Shown: positions 41,789 to 49,346 of the stretch, one piece after another
Layout: the number at the start of each line of letters is the position of its first letter
Position numbering within the stretch: the first letter of the stretch is position 1
DNA from: Streptomyces venezuelae
GTDB lineage: Bacteria; Actinomycetota; Actinomycetes; Streptomycetales; Streptomycetaceae
DNA: 64,000 bases
Reading direction: 5' to 3'
Assembly: GCF_008642275.1 (NCBI RefSeq)
Contig: NZ_CP029189.1
Location: forward strand, 7,546,001 to 7,610,000
Position numbers and translations under genes: made by a program
Notes under the pieces: model-generated
What the model was told of the DNA's origin: nothing
Database searches by the model: none
Seen by the model: only the letters and a program-made list of their open reading frames with translations

Positions 41789-43942
41789 ATGCGCCCCCTC
41801 ACCCCCGCCGATCCGGCCGTGATCGGAGGCAACCGGCTGCTGGGACGCCTCGGTTCGGGCGGCATGGGCACCGTGTACCTCGCCCGGTCGGCCGCCGGGA
41901 CCCTGGTCGCCGTCAAGGTCATCCGCGCCGACCACGCCGCGAACCCGGACTTCCGCGCCCGGTTCCGGCGCGAGGTGGAGGCGGCCGGGCAGCTGACCGG
42001 GCGCTGGGTGGTCCCGGTCGTCGCCGCCGACCCGCAGGCGCGTGAGCCTTGGCTTGCCACCCCGTACGTCCCCGGGCCCTCCCTCGCCGAGGCCGTGGGA
42101 GGGTACGGTCCGCTGCCCGTCCGGGCCGTACGGATCCTGGGCGCGCGGCTCACCGAGGCCCTGGCACAGGTGCACGCCGCCGGGCTGGTCCACCGCGACG
42201 TCAAACCGGGCAACATCCTGCTCGCCCCCGACGGGCCCCGGCTGATCGACTTCGGGATCGCACGGGCCGAGGGCGCGCTCACGCTCACCGCCGCGGACGC
42301 CGTACTCGGCACCCCGGGATACCTGGCACCGGAGCAGGCCCGCACGGACGGCGCCGTGGCAGGCGCCCCGAGCGACGTGTTCTCCCTCGGCTGCGTCCTG
42401 GCGTACGCGGCGACCGGGCACGGCCCCTTCGGCGGCGGGCACGCTGCCGCGGTGGTCTACCGTACGGTGCACGACGAGCCCGAACTGTCGTCACTGCCGC
42501 CGGAGTTGCTCGGTGTGGTGCTGGCCTGCCTGGCGAAGGACCCGGCGGCCCGGCCGACCCCGGGCGAGCTGGGCGGCCTCCTGGGGGCGGACCTGCCCGC
42601 CCCGGACGCCGAGGACTGGCTGCCGCCCCCGCTGCCCCGCCTCATCGCCGAGCGCTCCACCCGGGCCCTGGACCTGCCGGTCCCCGAGCCGACCCGCATC
42701 GACGCGCCGCAGGCGGCCGTCCCGGGCCTCACGCGCAGACGGCTGCTGGGGGCCGGCGCGGGCCTGGCCGTCATCGGCGGCCCGGTCGCCTGGTTCACCA
42801 CCCGCGACCGGGGCCGCGGCGCGGCGCCGCCGCCCGCACGCGCACTCGCCACCCACACCCTGGCCCTCCAGGCCGACCTGACCGGACCCGGCAAGGAGGT
42901 GGGCCAGGCCCACGAGCGAGGCATGAAGCTGGCCGTGGAGCGGCACAACAGCCGGCCGGACGCCGCGTTCCGGCTGGCCCTGCGCGTCGCCGACGACGGC
43001 GGGGACGCCGCGCGCGCCGCACAGGTGGTCGGGGAGCTGGCCGCCGACCCCGCGGTGCTCGCCCTCGTCGGCCCCACCTGGGACGCGGCCGTGCCCGCGC
43101 TGGCCGTCGCCTGCGGCCCGGCCGACCTCGCCCTGCTGCTGGTGTCCACCGACAGTCCCGAGAACGCCACCACCAGGGAAGAATGGCGCACGCTGGTCGC
43201 CACCCGCCCGGCCGGCGACCAACTCGCCCTCCCGGTGATCGACTACTTCCACCGGATCCACCCCGTCCAGCACACGGCCCTGGTGGAGGACGTCGACGGC
43301 GGTGAGCCCGCCTACCCGGTCGTCCGGGCCCTGCAACAGAACCCGCCGTCGGCGGGCAGGTTCGGCGTCCACCGGATCCCGGCGGGCGGCTCCGACTTCG
43401 CCGGAGTCGTACGCGCACTGACCGGGGCCGGAGCCGAGGGGGTCGTCTACGCCGGCACCTCACCGGAGCGCGCGGCCCGGATGGCCCGCGCCCTGACCGA
43501 GGGAGGATTCCAGGGCCGGCGGATGGGCATTCAGCTCGCCATGGAACCGGCCTTCCTCGCGGCCGCCGGCCCCGCCGCCGAGGGCTGGCTGTTCAGCTCC
43601 CTCTTCACCGACCCGCTGGCCGTCCCCGCCGCCGCCGACTTCGTCGCCGCCCACCGCACCGCGTACGGGGCCCCGCCCGCCCGCTGGGCCACGGAGGCCT
43701 ACGACGCCGTGGGACTGCTCGCCGCCACCCTGACCGGCCTGGAGGAGGAGAGGCGGGACCGGGCGGGCGTGACCCGGCGGATCTTCCGGACGGCCCACGA
43801 GGGCCTGGCCAAGCCGCTGTCCTTCGACGCCAACACACACGTGCTGACCAGGGTCGGCACGGCCCACCTCTACGAGGTCGCAACCGGCGCGTTCCACTAC
43901 CTGGGCCGCTACACGGAAGTGAAACCGGCGTCGGGGCGGTGA
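41789..43942 (+). CDS. Receptor Ser/Thr kinase with periplasmic-binding-protein sensor, copy 2
   Basis: A 717-residue paralogue of the preceding protein with the same layout. The kinase has LGSGGMGTVYLA, AVKVIRADHA, HRDVKPGN, DFGIA and GTPGYLAPEQ. A twin-arginine-type membrane segment (TRRRLLGAGAGLAVIGG) precedes a LivK-like domain (LALQADLTGPGKEVGQAHERG, LVGPTWDAAVPAL). Only the ligand-binding part has diverged strongly, suggesting different ligands for the two receptors. The gene begins six bases after its neighbour's stop and ends directly against the stop of the convergent YrdC-family gene, without a spacer or terminator. Confidence 0.92.
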   Translation: MRPLTPADPAVIGGNRLLGRLGSGGMGTVYLARSAAGTLVAVKVIRADHAANPDFRARFRREVEAAGQLTGRWVVPVVAADPQAREPWLATPYVPGPSLAEAVGGYGPLPVRAVRILGARLTEALAQVHAAGLVHRDVKPGNILLAPDGPRLIDFGIARAEGALTLTAADAVLGTPGYLAPEQARTDGAVAGAPSDVFSLGCVLAYAATGHGPFGGGHAAAVVYRTVHDEPELSSLPPELLGVVLACLAKDPAARPTPGELGGLLGADLPAPDAEDWLPPPLPRLIAERSTRALDLPVPEPTRIDAPQAAVPGLTRRRLLGAGAGLAVIGGPVAWFTTRDRGRGAAPPPARALATHTLALQADLTGPGKEVGQAHERGMKLAVERHNSRPDAAFRLALRVADDGGDAARAAQVVGELAADPAVLALVGPTWDAAVPALAVACGPADLALLLVSTDSPENATTREEWRTLVATRPAGDQLALPVIDYFHRIHPVQHTALVEDVDGGEPAYPVVRALQQNPPSAGRFGVHRIPAGGSDFAGVVRALTGAGAEGVVYAGTSPERAARMARALTEGGFQGRRMGIQLAMEPAFLAAAGPAAEGWLFSSLFTDPLAVPAAADFVAAHRTAYGAPPARWATEAYDAVGLLAATLTGLEEERRDRAGVTRRIFRTAHEGLAKPLSFDANTHVLTRVGTAHLYEVATGAFHYLGRYTEVKPASGR

Positions 43943-44563
43943 CTACTCGAACCGGGAGGTGTCGCCCGCTCCCCGGCGCACGATCTCGGCCTCACCACCG
44001 GAGAAGTCGATGACCGTGGTCGGCTCGGTGCCGCAGTCACCGGAGTCCAGCACGGCGTCCACCTCGTGGTCGAGCCGCTCCTTGATCTCCCAGCCCTGGG
44101 TCATCGGCTCGGGCTCGTCGGGCAGCAGCAGGGTGCTGGAGAGCAGCGGCTCACCGAGCTCGGCGAGCAGGGCCTGCGTGACGACGTGGTCGGGAATCCG
44201 GACACCGACCGTCTTCTTCTTCGGGTGCAGCAGCTGGCGCGGCACCTCCGAGGTCGCGGGGAGGATGAAGGTGTAACTGCCGGGAGTCGCCGCCTTGATG
44301 GCGCGGAACACGTCGTTGTCGATCTGTACGAACCGGCCCAGCTGCGCGAAGTTCTGGCACACGAGGGTGAAGTGGTGGCGGTCGTCCAGGCGCCGGATCG
44401 ACTTGATCCGGCTGATTCCGTCACGGTTGCCCAACTGGCAGCCCAGTGCGAAGCAGGAGTCGGTCGGGTATGCGACGAGCTTCCCGCCGCGGATCATGTC
44501 GACCACGCTGTCGATGGTGCGCCGCTGCGGGTTCTCGGGGTGTACGTCGAAGTATTTCGCCAT
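43943..44563 (-). CDS. YrdC/Sua5/YciO-family protein (threonylcarbamoyl-AMP synthase-like)
   Basis: A 206-residue protein of the YrdC fold, which binds ATP and threonine to make threonylcarbamoyl-AMP for tRNA t6A. Family segments include GGKLVAYPTDSCFALGCQLG, KSIRRLDDRHHFTLVCQNF, GSYTFILPATSEVP and VGVRIPDHVV. The sequence is closest to the YciO branch, whose members may lack the tRNA role, so the function is less sure than the fold. TACGCT lies six bases before the ATG (leaderless type). Its stop abuts the stop of the second receptor kinase. Confidence 0.85.
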   Translation of the reverse strand: MAKYFDVHPENPQRRTIDSVVDMIRGGKLVAYPTDSCFALGCQLGNRDGISRIKSIRRLDDRHHFTLVCQNFAQLGRFVQIDNDVFRAIKAATPGSYTFILPATSEVPRQLLHPKKKTVGVRIPDHVVTQALLAELGEPLLSSTLLLPDEPEPMTQGWEIKERLDHEVDAVLDSGDCGTEPTTVIDFSGGEAEIVRRGAGDTSRFE

Positions 44564-44599
44564 CCGCCGAGCGTACGCGCTCACCACCCCCGCCCCGGA

Positions 44600-44870
44600 C
44601 CGGCCGGGCCCCCCTGCCGGGCTGCCCGCGGTCACGGTGCCGCACACGGGCCGGGAGCCGTACGAGGAGCACTGACGCGGCGCGTGCGGCGACGGGCAGC
44701 AGGACGATCCGCAGGGTCACCACGGCCCACGCTCCGAGCGCCGACCCGTCGCCCGGTGCGGGACACGGCGACCGCCAGGGCCCCCGCCACGGCCCGGCAC
44801 GGCCGCTCCTCGTCGACCGGGAGCTTCAGTGCCTCGCCGAGCACGTACGCGACCACGGTCCCGGCGGGCC
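44600..44870 (-). pseudogene. Remnant of a PAP2-type phosphatase
   Basis: Two minus-strand pieces resemble one membrane phosphatase of the PAP2 superfamily. The piece at about 44870-44750 reads AGTVVAYVLGEALKLPVDEERPCRAVAGAL, containing the family-like RPCRA motif. The piece at about 44745-44600 is in another frame and reads AWAVVTLRIVLLPVAARAASVLL, like a C-terminal membrane helix. The catalytic SxNH block that should lie between them is missing. An internal deletion with a frameshift is the simplest reading. The rest of the gap up to 45148 holds no gene that I can support. Confidence 0.45.
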
Positions 44871-45148
44871 CGTCCGTATCGGGTGTTCGATTCCATGGGG
44901 CCCGACCGCAGGAACGCGGAAGCCCTTCCACCCCGGCCTGACGGCCGTCCCGGACCCCGGCGCAGGCCGGGGTTGCGCCGCCCGCCGTTCCGTGCCTGGC
45001 GAGCCGGCGGCCGCCCGGGCCGGGCCGCTCCGGACGCTGCCGGACGGGTTCGGGGGCACGATGAGAGGAAGCCGTGTGCCACGGACCGCCCCGGGGCGGG
45101 TGGCGGCGGGCGGCGCCGGGCCGACGATGCCGGAAGGGAGCGTCGCCG

Positions 45149-47242
45149 ATGGGTGTGATCGACGGGTCGGGGACCGGTGGGATCAGTCCCGGCATGGCCG
45201 GGGTCTCCCCGCCGAGCGGACTGCTCGACGTCCTGAACGTCGCGGCCGTCGTCCTCGACTCCGAAGGCCGGGTCGCGCTGTGGAGCCCCCAGGCCGAGCA
45301 GCTGTTCGGCTGGACGGCGGAGGAGGCGCTCGGCCGTCCCGCCGCCCGGCTGCTGGCCGCCCAGGAGCACGTGGGCCTGGTCACGGAGCTGTTCGCGCGC
45401 GTCATGGGCGGCGCCGGCGACTGGGCGGGGGCCTTCCCGGTGCGGCGCCGGGACGGCACCACGCGCCTGGTGGAGTTCCGCAACATGCGGCTGCTCGACG
45501 AACACGGCGACCTGTACGCCCTCGGCATCGCCACCGACCGCACCCGGCTGCGCCAGCTGGAGCGGGACCTCGCCCTGTCCGCGCGCCTCGTGGCCCAGTC
45601 CCCGATCGGCCTCGCGGTCCTGGACACCGAGCTGCGGTACGTGCTCGTCAACCCCACGCTGGAGCGGATCAACGGGCTGCCCGCCGAGGACCACATCGGC
45701 CGGGGCGTCCGCGAGGCCCTGTCCTTCCTCGACGACGCCGAGGCCGCCGAGTCGGCGATGCGCCAGGTCCTGGCCACCGGGACACCGCTGCTCGAACAGT
45801 TCACGGCCGGCCGCACCCACGGCGGAGACCGCACCGAACACGCCTGGTCGGTGTCGTACTACCGGCTGGAGGACGCCACCGGCCGGGTACTCGGCCTCGC
45901 CACCTCCGTGGTGGACGTCACCCAGAGTCACCGGGCGGCCATCGAGATCGCCCGCAGCCGCCGCCGCCTCGCCCTCATCGCGGACGCCACCGTCCGCATC
46001 GGCACCACCCTCGACCTCGACCAGACCGCACGGGAGCTCGCCGACGTCGTCGTGCCCGAGCTCGCGGACATCGCCGCCGTCGACATCCTCGACTCCGTCC
46101 TCGAAGGCCGGCCGACCCTGCGCTCATCCGCCCACGAGCCCGCGGTGTTCCGCGCCCTGGCCCTCGCGGCCGCCTACCCCAGCGACGCCGTCCGCGCCGC
46201 CGACCCGCCCGGGGACATCGCCCGCTACGCCGCGGACCGGCTGGTCACCCAGTCCGTGACGACCGGCCACCCGGTCCTCGTCGCCCACGTACAGGCCCAG
46301 GACATCTCCCGCATCGCCCGCGACAGCACCGCCGCCAACCTCCTGAGCCGCGCCGGGCTGCGCTCCTACCTGGCCGTGCCGCTCATCGCCCGCGGCGAGG
46401 TCCTCGGCGCCCTCGACCTCAAACGCACCCGCAACCCGCTGCCGTTCAACGACGACGACATCGTGCTGGCCGGCGAACTCGCCGCCCGCGCCGCCGTGTG
46501 CATCGACAACGCCCGCTGGTACCGCAACGCGCACCACACCGCCCTCGCCCTCCAGCACCACCTCCTGCCGCACCACCCGCCGCCCACACCCGGCCTGGAA
46601 GTCGCCTACCGCTACCGGCCCGCCGCGGCCAGCAGCGAGATCGGGGGCGACTGGTTCGACGCCATCGCCGGACCGGACGACACCACCGTCCTCGTGGTCG
46701 GAGACGTCATGGGCAGCGGCATCAACGCCGCCGCGAGCATGGGACAGCTGCGTACGGCGACCCGCACCCTCGCCGAACTCGCCCTCGACCCGCCCCAGGT
46801 GCTCCACCAGCTCGACCACACCACCGCCGCACTGGAGGAGACCATCGCCACGTGCGTGTACGCCGTCTACGACCCGCACGCCGCCCAGTGCCGGGTCGCC
46901 CTCGCCGGACACCTGCCCCCCGTACTCATCCGCTCCGGCCGCCGGCCCCGGCTGCTCGACCTGCCCACCGGGGCACCGCTCGGCGTGGGCGGCATCCCCT
47001 TCGAGTCCACCGCCATCGCCATGGACCCCGGCGACCAACTCGTCCTCTACACCGACGGCCTGGTCGAAACCCGCGACGAGCCCATCGACGAACGCCTCGA
47101 CCTCCTGCTGACCCTGCTCGCCGACACCGGACGCCCGCTGGAGGAGACCTGCGACCGCCTCCTGGACTCCCTGCGCCGCACGGACGACCACGACGACGTC
47201 GCCCTGGTCATCGCCCGCGCACGCCCCCTGCCGGCGACATAG
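45149..47242 (+). CDS. PAS-PAS-GAF-SpoIIE (PP2C-type) serine phosphatase
   Basis: A 697-residue cytoplasmic signalling protein. Two PAS domains (about residues 25-145 and 150-275) are followed by a GAF domain (about 290-460) and a SpoIIE/PP2C phosphatase domain (about 475-695). The phosphatase metal residues are visible in EIGGDWFDAI, VGDVMGSGINAA and DDHDDVALVIAR. Such proteins usually dephosphorylate anti-anti-sigma factors and so control sigma-B-like stress or development factors in Streptomyces. No HATPase domain or sigma/anti-sigma partner is adjacent. GGAAGGGAG lies eight bases before the ATG. Confidence 0.92.
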   Translation: MGVIDGSGTGGISPGMAGVSPPSGLLDVLNVAAVVLDSEGRVALWSPQAEQLFGWTAEEALGRPAARLLAAQEHVGLVTELFARVMGGAGDWAGAFPVRRRDGTTRLVEFRNMRLLDEHGDLYALGIATDRTRLRQLERDLALSARLVAQSPIGLAVLDTELRYVLVNPTLERINGLPAEDHIGRGVREALSFLDDAEAAESAMRQVLATGTPLLEQFTAGRTHGGDRTEHAWSVSYYRLEDATGRVLGLATSVVDVTQSHRAAIEIARSRRRLALIADATVRIGTTLDLDQTARELADVVVPELADIAAVDILDSVLEGRPTLRSSAHEPAVFRALALAAAYPSDAVRAADPPGDIARYAADRLVTQSVTTGHPVLVAHVQAQDISRIARDSTAANLLSRAGLRSYLAVPLIARGEVLGALDLKRTRNPLPFNDDDIVLAGELAARAAVCIDNARWYRNAHHTALALQHHLLPHHPPPTPGLEVAYRYRPAAASSEIGGDWFDAIAGPDDTTVLVVGDVMGSGINAAASMGQLRTATRTLAELALDPPQVLHQLDHTTAALEETIATCVYAVYDPHAAQCRVALAGHLPPVLIRSGRRPRLLDLPTGAPLGVGGIPFESTAIAMDPGDQLVLYTDGLVETRDEPIDERLDLLLTLLADTGRPLEETCDRLLDSLRRTDDHDDVALVIARARPLPAT

Positions 47243-47296
47243 GCCGGCGGGCCGCGCACCGGCTGCCCGGTCGGGCCGGCTGTTATGGTCCGAGGT

Positions 47297-47842
47297 ATGC
47301 CTGAGCTCATCACACCCACCCCCCACCTGCACGCTTCCTGGCTCGACGCGCAGCGTGAGTGGGGAGCGGAGGCCCACCTGGACGGCGGCGGGCTCGGCTC
47401 CGACGACGAGGTGGACACCCCGGAGGGCTTCGCCGCCTGGGTGGAGCGGCTGCGCCGCTACTCGGACCGCACCCTGCCGGTCGACCACGGACGGGTCCAC
47501 GCGACGTACTGGTGGATCACCGAGGGTGACACCTACCTGGGCGCGATAGACCTGCGGCACTACCTGAACGGCTTCCTGCTCGACGCGGGCGGCCACATCG
47601 GCTACAGCGTCAGGCCGTCGGCACGTCGCCGGGGCCTGGCCACCTGGGCCCTGGCGGCCGTCCTGCACGAGGCGCGCCTCCTGGGACTGGACCGGGTCCT
47701 TCTGACCTGCGACCCGGACAACGAGGCGTCCGTCCGCACGATCGAGGGCAACGGCGGGGTACTGGAGGACGTCCGCGACACCCTGATCGGCCCCAAGCGG
47801 CGCTACTGGATCGAGCTCCAGGACGTCCGGCACCGCCGATGA
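47297..47842 (+). CDS. GNAT-family N-acetyltransferase
   Basis: A 181-residue acetyltransferase of the RimJ/RimL-like branch of GNAT. The acetyl-CoA loop is SARRRGLATWALAAVLHEA. The preceding strand GGHIGYSVRP and the later VLLTCDPDNEASVRTIEGNGG (Asn-Glu-x-S) are typical of the family. The acceptor is unknown. TATGGT lies seven bases before the ATG at 47297, fitting a leaderless start. An earlier in-frame ATG at 47285 overlaps that box and was rejected. Confidence 0.88.
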   Translation: MPELITPTPHLHASWLDAQREWGAEAHLDGGGLGSDDEVDTPEGFAAWVERLRRYSDRTLPVDHGRVHATYWWITEGDTYLGAIDLRHYLNGFLLDAGGHIGYSVRPSARRRGLATWALAAVLHEARLLGLDRVLLTCDPDNEASVRTIEGNGGVLEDVRDTLIGPKRRYWIELQDVRHRR

Positions 47843-47922
47843 GGCCACGCCACTGGTGATCACGACAGCCCTCGCCGCCTGAACGGGCGGACCGGAGGAA
47901 CCGCCGGTGTTAGGGTCGCGCC

Positions 47923-48327
47923 ATGTCGTCCAAGGCCGAAATAGACGTGGTGACCGCCGAGTTCTTCGGCGCCTTCGACAACAGGGGTGGCGGGCCCGCC
48001 GATCTGGACCGGATCAGGCGGCTGGTGCTGCCGCGCGCAGTGATCACCGTGACCGGCCCGCAGTTCACGGTCTGGACCGTGGACGAGTTCATCGAGCCGC
48101 GCCGCCTGCTGCTGGCCCCCGGCGGGCGCCTGGCCGAGTTCTCCGAGTGGGAGACCTCCGAACGGACCGAGATCGCGGGCGGCATCGCGTCGCGGTTCGG
48201 CGAGTACCGCAAGTCCGGACTGCTGGACGGCAAGCCGTTCGAGGGAGCCGGCACCAAGACCATCCAGTTCGTCCGGACCCCCGAAGGCTGGCGGATAGCG
48301 GCCTTCGCCTGGCACGACCAGCCCTGA
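47923..48327 (+). CDS. NTF2-like (DUF4440/SnoaL-type) protein
   Basis: A 134-residue protein with the cone-like NTF2 fold pattern: an N-terminal helix (EIDVVTAEFFGAFDNRG), a strand carrying RAVITVTGP, a central SEWETSERTEIAGGIASRFGEY and a closing TKTIQFVRTPEGWRIAAFAW. Family members include steroid isomerases, polyketide cyclases and proteins without known activity. No catalytic residue can be assigned. TAGGGT lies six bases before the ATG. It is convergent with the AbiEii gene. Confidence 0.8.
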   Translation: MSSKAEIDVVTAEFFGAFDNRGGGPADLDRIRRLVLPRAVITVTGPQFTVWTVDEFIEPRRLLLAPGGRLAEFSEWETSERTEIAGGIASRFGEYRKSGLLDGKPFEGAGTKTIQFVRTPEGWRIAAFAWHDQP

Positions 48328-48340
48328 CCACGGCCCGCCG

Positions 48341-49285
48341 CTATCGGGCCGCCGGAGCCAGCGCCGTCCGGAGGCGGGTGAGCCAGGCGGCGGCTGGGCC
48401 ACGCACACCGGGGTGGGCCTCGCGGAAGAGCTGCCACGCCCCTTCGTCCACCCGCACACCCGCCAGGCGCGGCGGCTCCGGCAGCGGCAGCTCCCGGCAG
48501 GCCTCCGCCAGCAGCACGGCGTCGTACAGGTCCTTGCAGCGCGGGCCCTCCTCGGTCGCGGCGTCCGCCACCAGCCACCGCAGCTTCCAGGCCAGGGAGA
48601 GCCGCCGGCTCGCCGTGCGGACCACCGTGACCCCGCCGTCGCCGCGCGGCACGGCCGTCCAGACGGGTGCCTCGGGCAGCCGCTCGTCCCGGGAGAAGTC
48701 CAGCTGAGCCACCCCCGCCTGGCCATGGTCCGCCCGCCACGGGATCAGGATCCTGATCCCCGGGGGTCCGAACTCGCCGTCCGTGTACGTGTAGGCCCAC
48801 GTACCGTCCCGGCGTGCCCCGTCCGCGTCCAGCAGCACGCCCGCGGCAGCCCGCGGGCTGGCGCGGATCCGCTCCAGCAGGTCCTCGTACGGAGGGAAGT
48901 CCTCCGGCTCCGGCTCCGGCTGCCAGACCAGGCCCTCCGGCGGGACGTGCGCGCGCAGCCCACACGTCTCGAACTCCTCCTCCCCGTCCGCCCAGATCTC
49001 GTACCCGGCCGCACCGTCCGCGGCTTCCGGCCACTGCTGCACGGTGTCGTACGCCGGGACGTACGGATGGGGGTACCGCGGGTCGACGGGGACCGGTGAC
49101 GGCGGCGGCACGACGAAGTCGAGGTCACCCGGCGGCCGGGCCCGGCCGCCGACCCACGCGGGCATGACCATGCTGCCGCGCAGGACCAGTTCGTCGCCCC
49201 ACGCGGATCGCGCGATCAGCCGCAGGAGATGGTCGAGGGCGGCGCGGCCCGGCCTTGCCGCCGCCGTCCGGTCGTTCGCCGTCAT
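48341..49285 (-). CDS. AbiEii/AbiGii-type nucleotidyltransferase, no antitoxin visible
   Basis: A 314-residue protein of the DNA polymerase beta-like nucleotidyltransferase superfamily. The active-site motif is VLRGSMVMPAW then PPGDLDFVV (GS...DxD, in a GSX10DxD-like arrangement). The C-terminal part includes RLSLAWKLRWLVADA and CKDLYDAVLLAEAC, typical of AbiEii toxins, which add nucleotides to tRNA or other targets. AbiEii genes are usually preceded by an AbiEi antitoxin gene; none is present here. The gene might therefore be a housekeeping relative or rely on a distant antitoxin. TACAGT lies six bases before the ATG. Confidence 0.75.
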   Translation of the reverse strand: MTANDRTAAARPGRAALDHLLRLIARSAWGDELVLRGSMVMPAWVGGRARPPGDLDFVVPPPSPVPVDPRYPHPYVPAYDTVQQWPEAADGAAGYEIWADGEEEFETCGLRAHVPPEGLVWQPEPEPEDFPPYEDLLERIRASPRAAAGVLLDADGARRDGTWAYTYTDGEFGPPGIRILIPWRADHGQAGVAQLDFSRDERLPEAPVWTAVPRGDGGVTVVRTASRRLSLAWKLRWLVADAATEEGPRCKDLYDAVLLAEACRELPLPEPPRLAGVRVDEGAWQLFREAHPGVRGPAAAWLTRLRTALAPAAR

Positions 49286-49346
49286 ACGGCGACTGTAGGC
49301 GCCGCCACTGACAGCGCACTGGCGCACCCGGGCCGCAAGAGACCGC

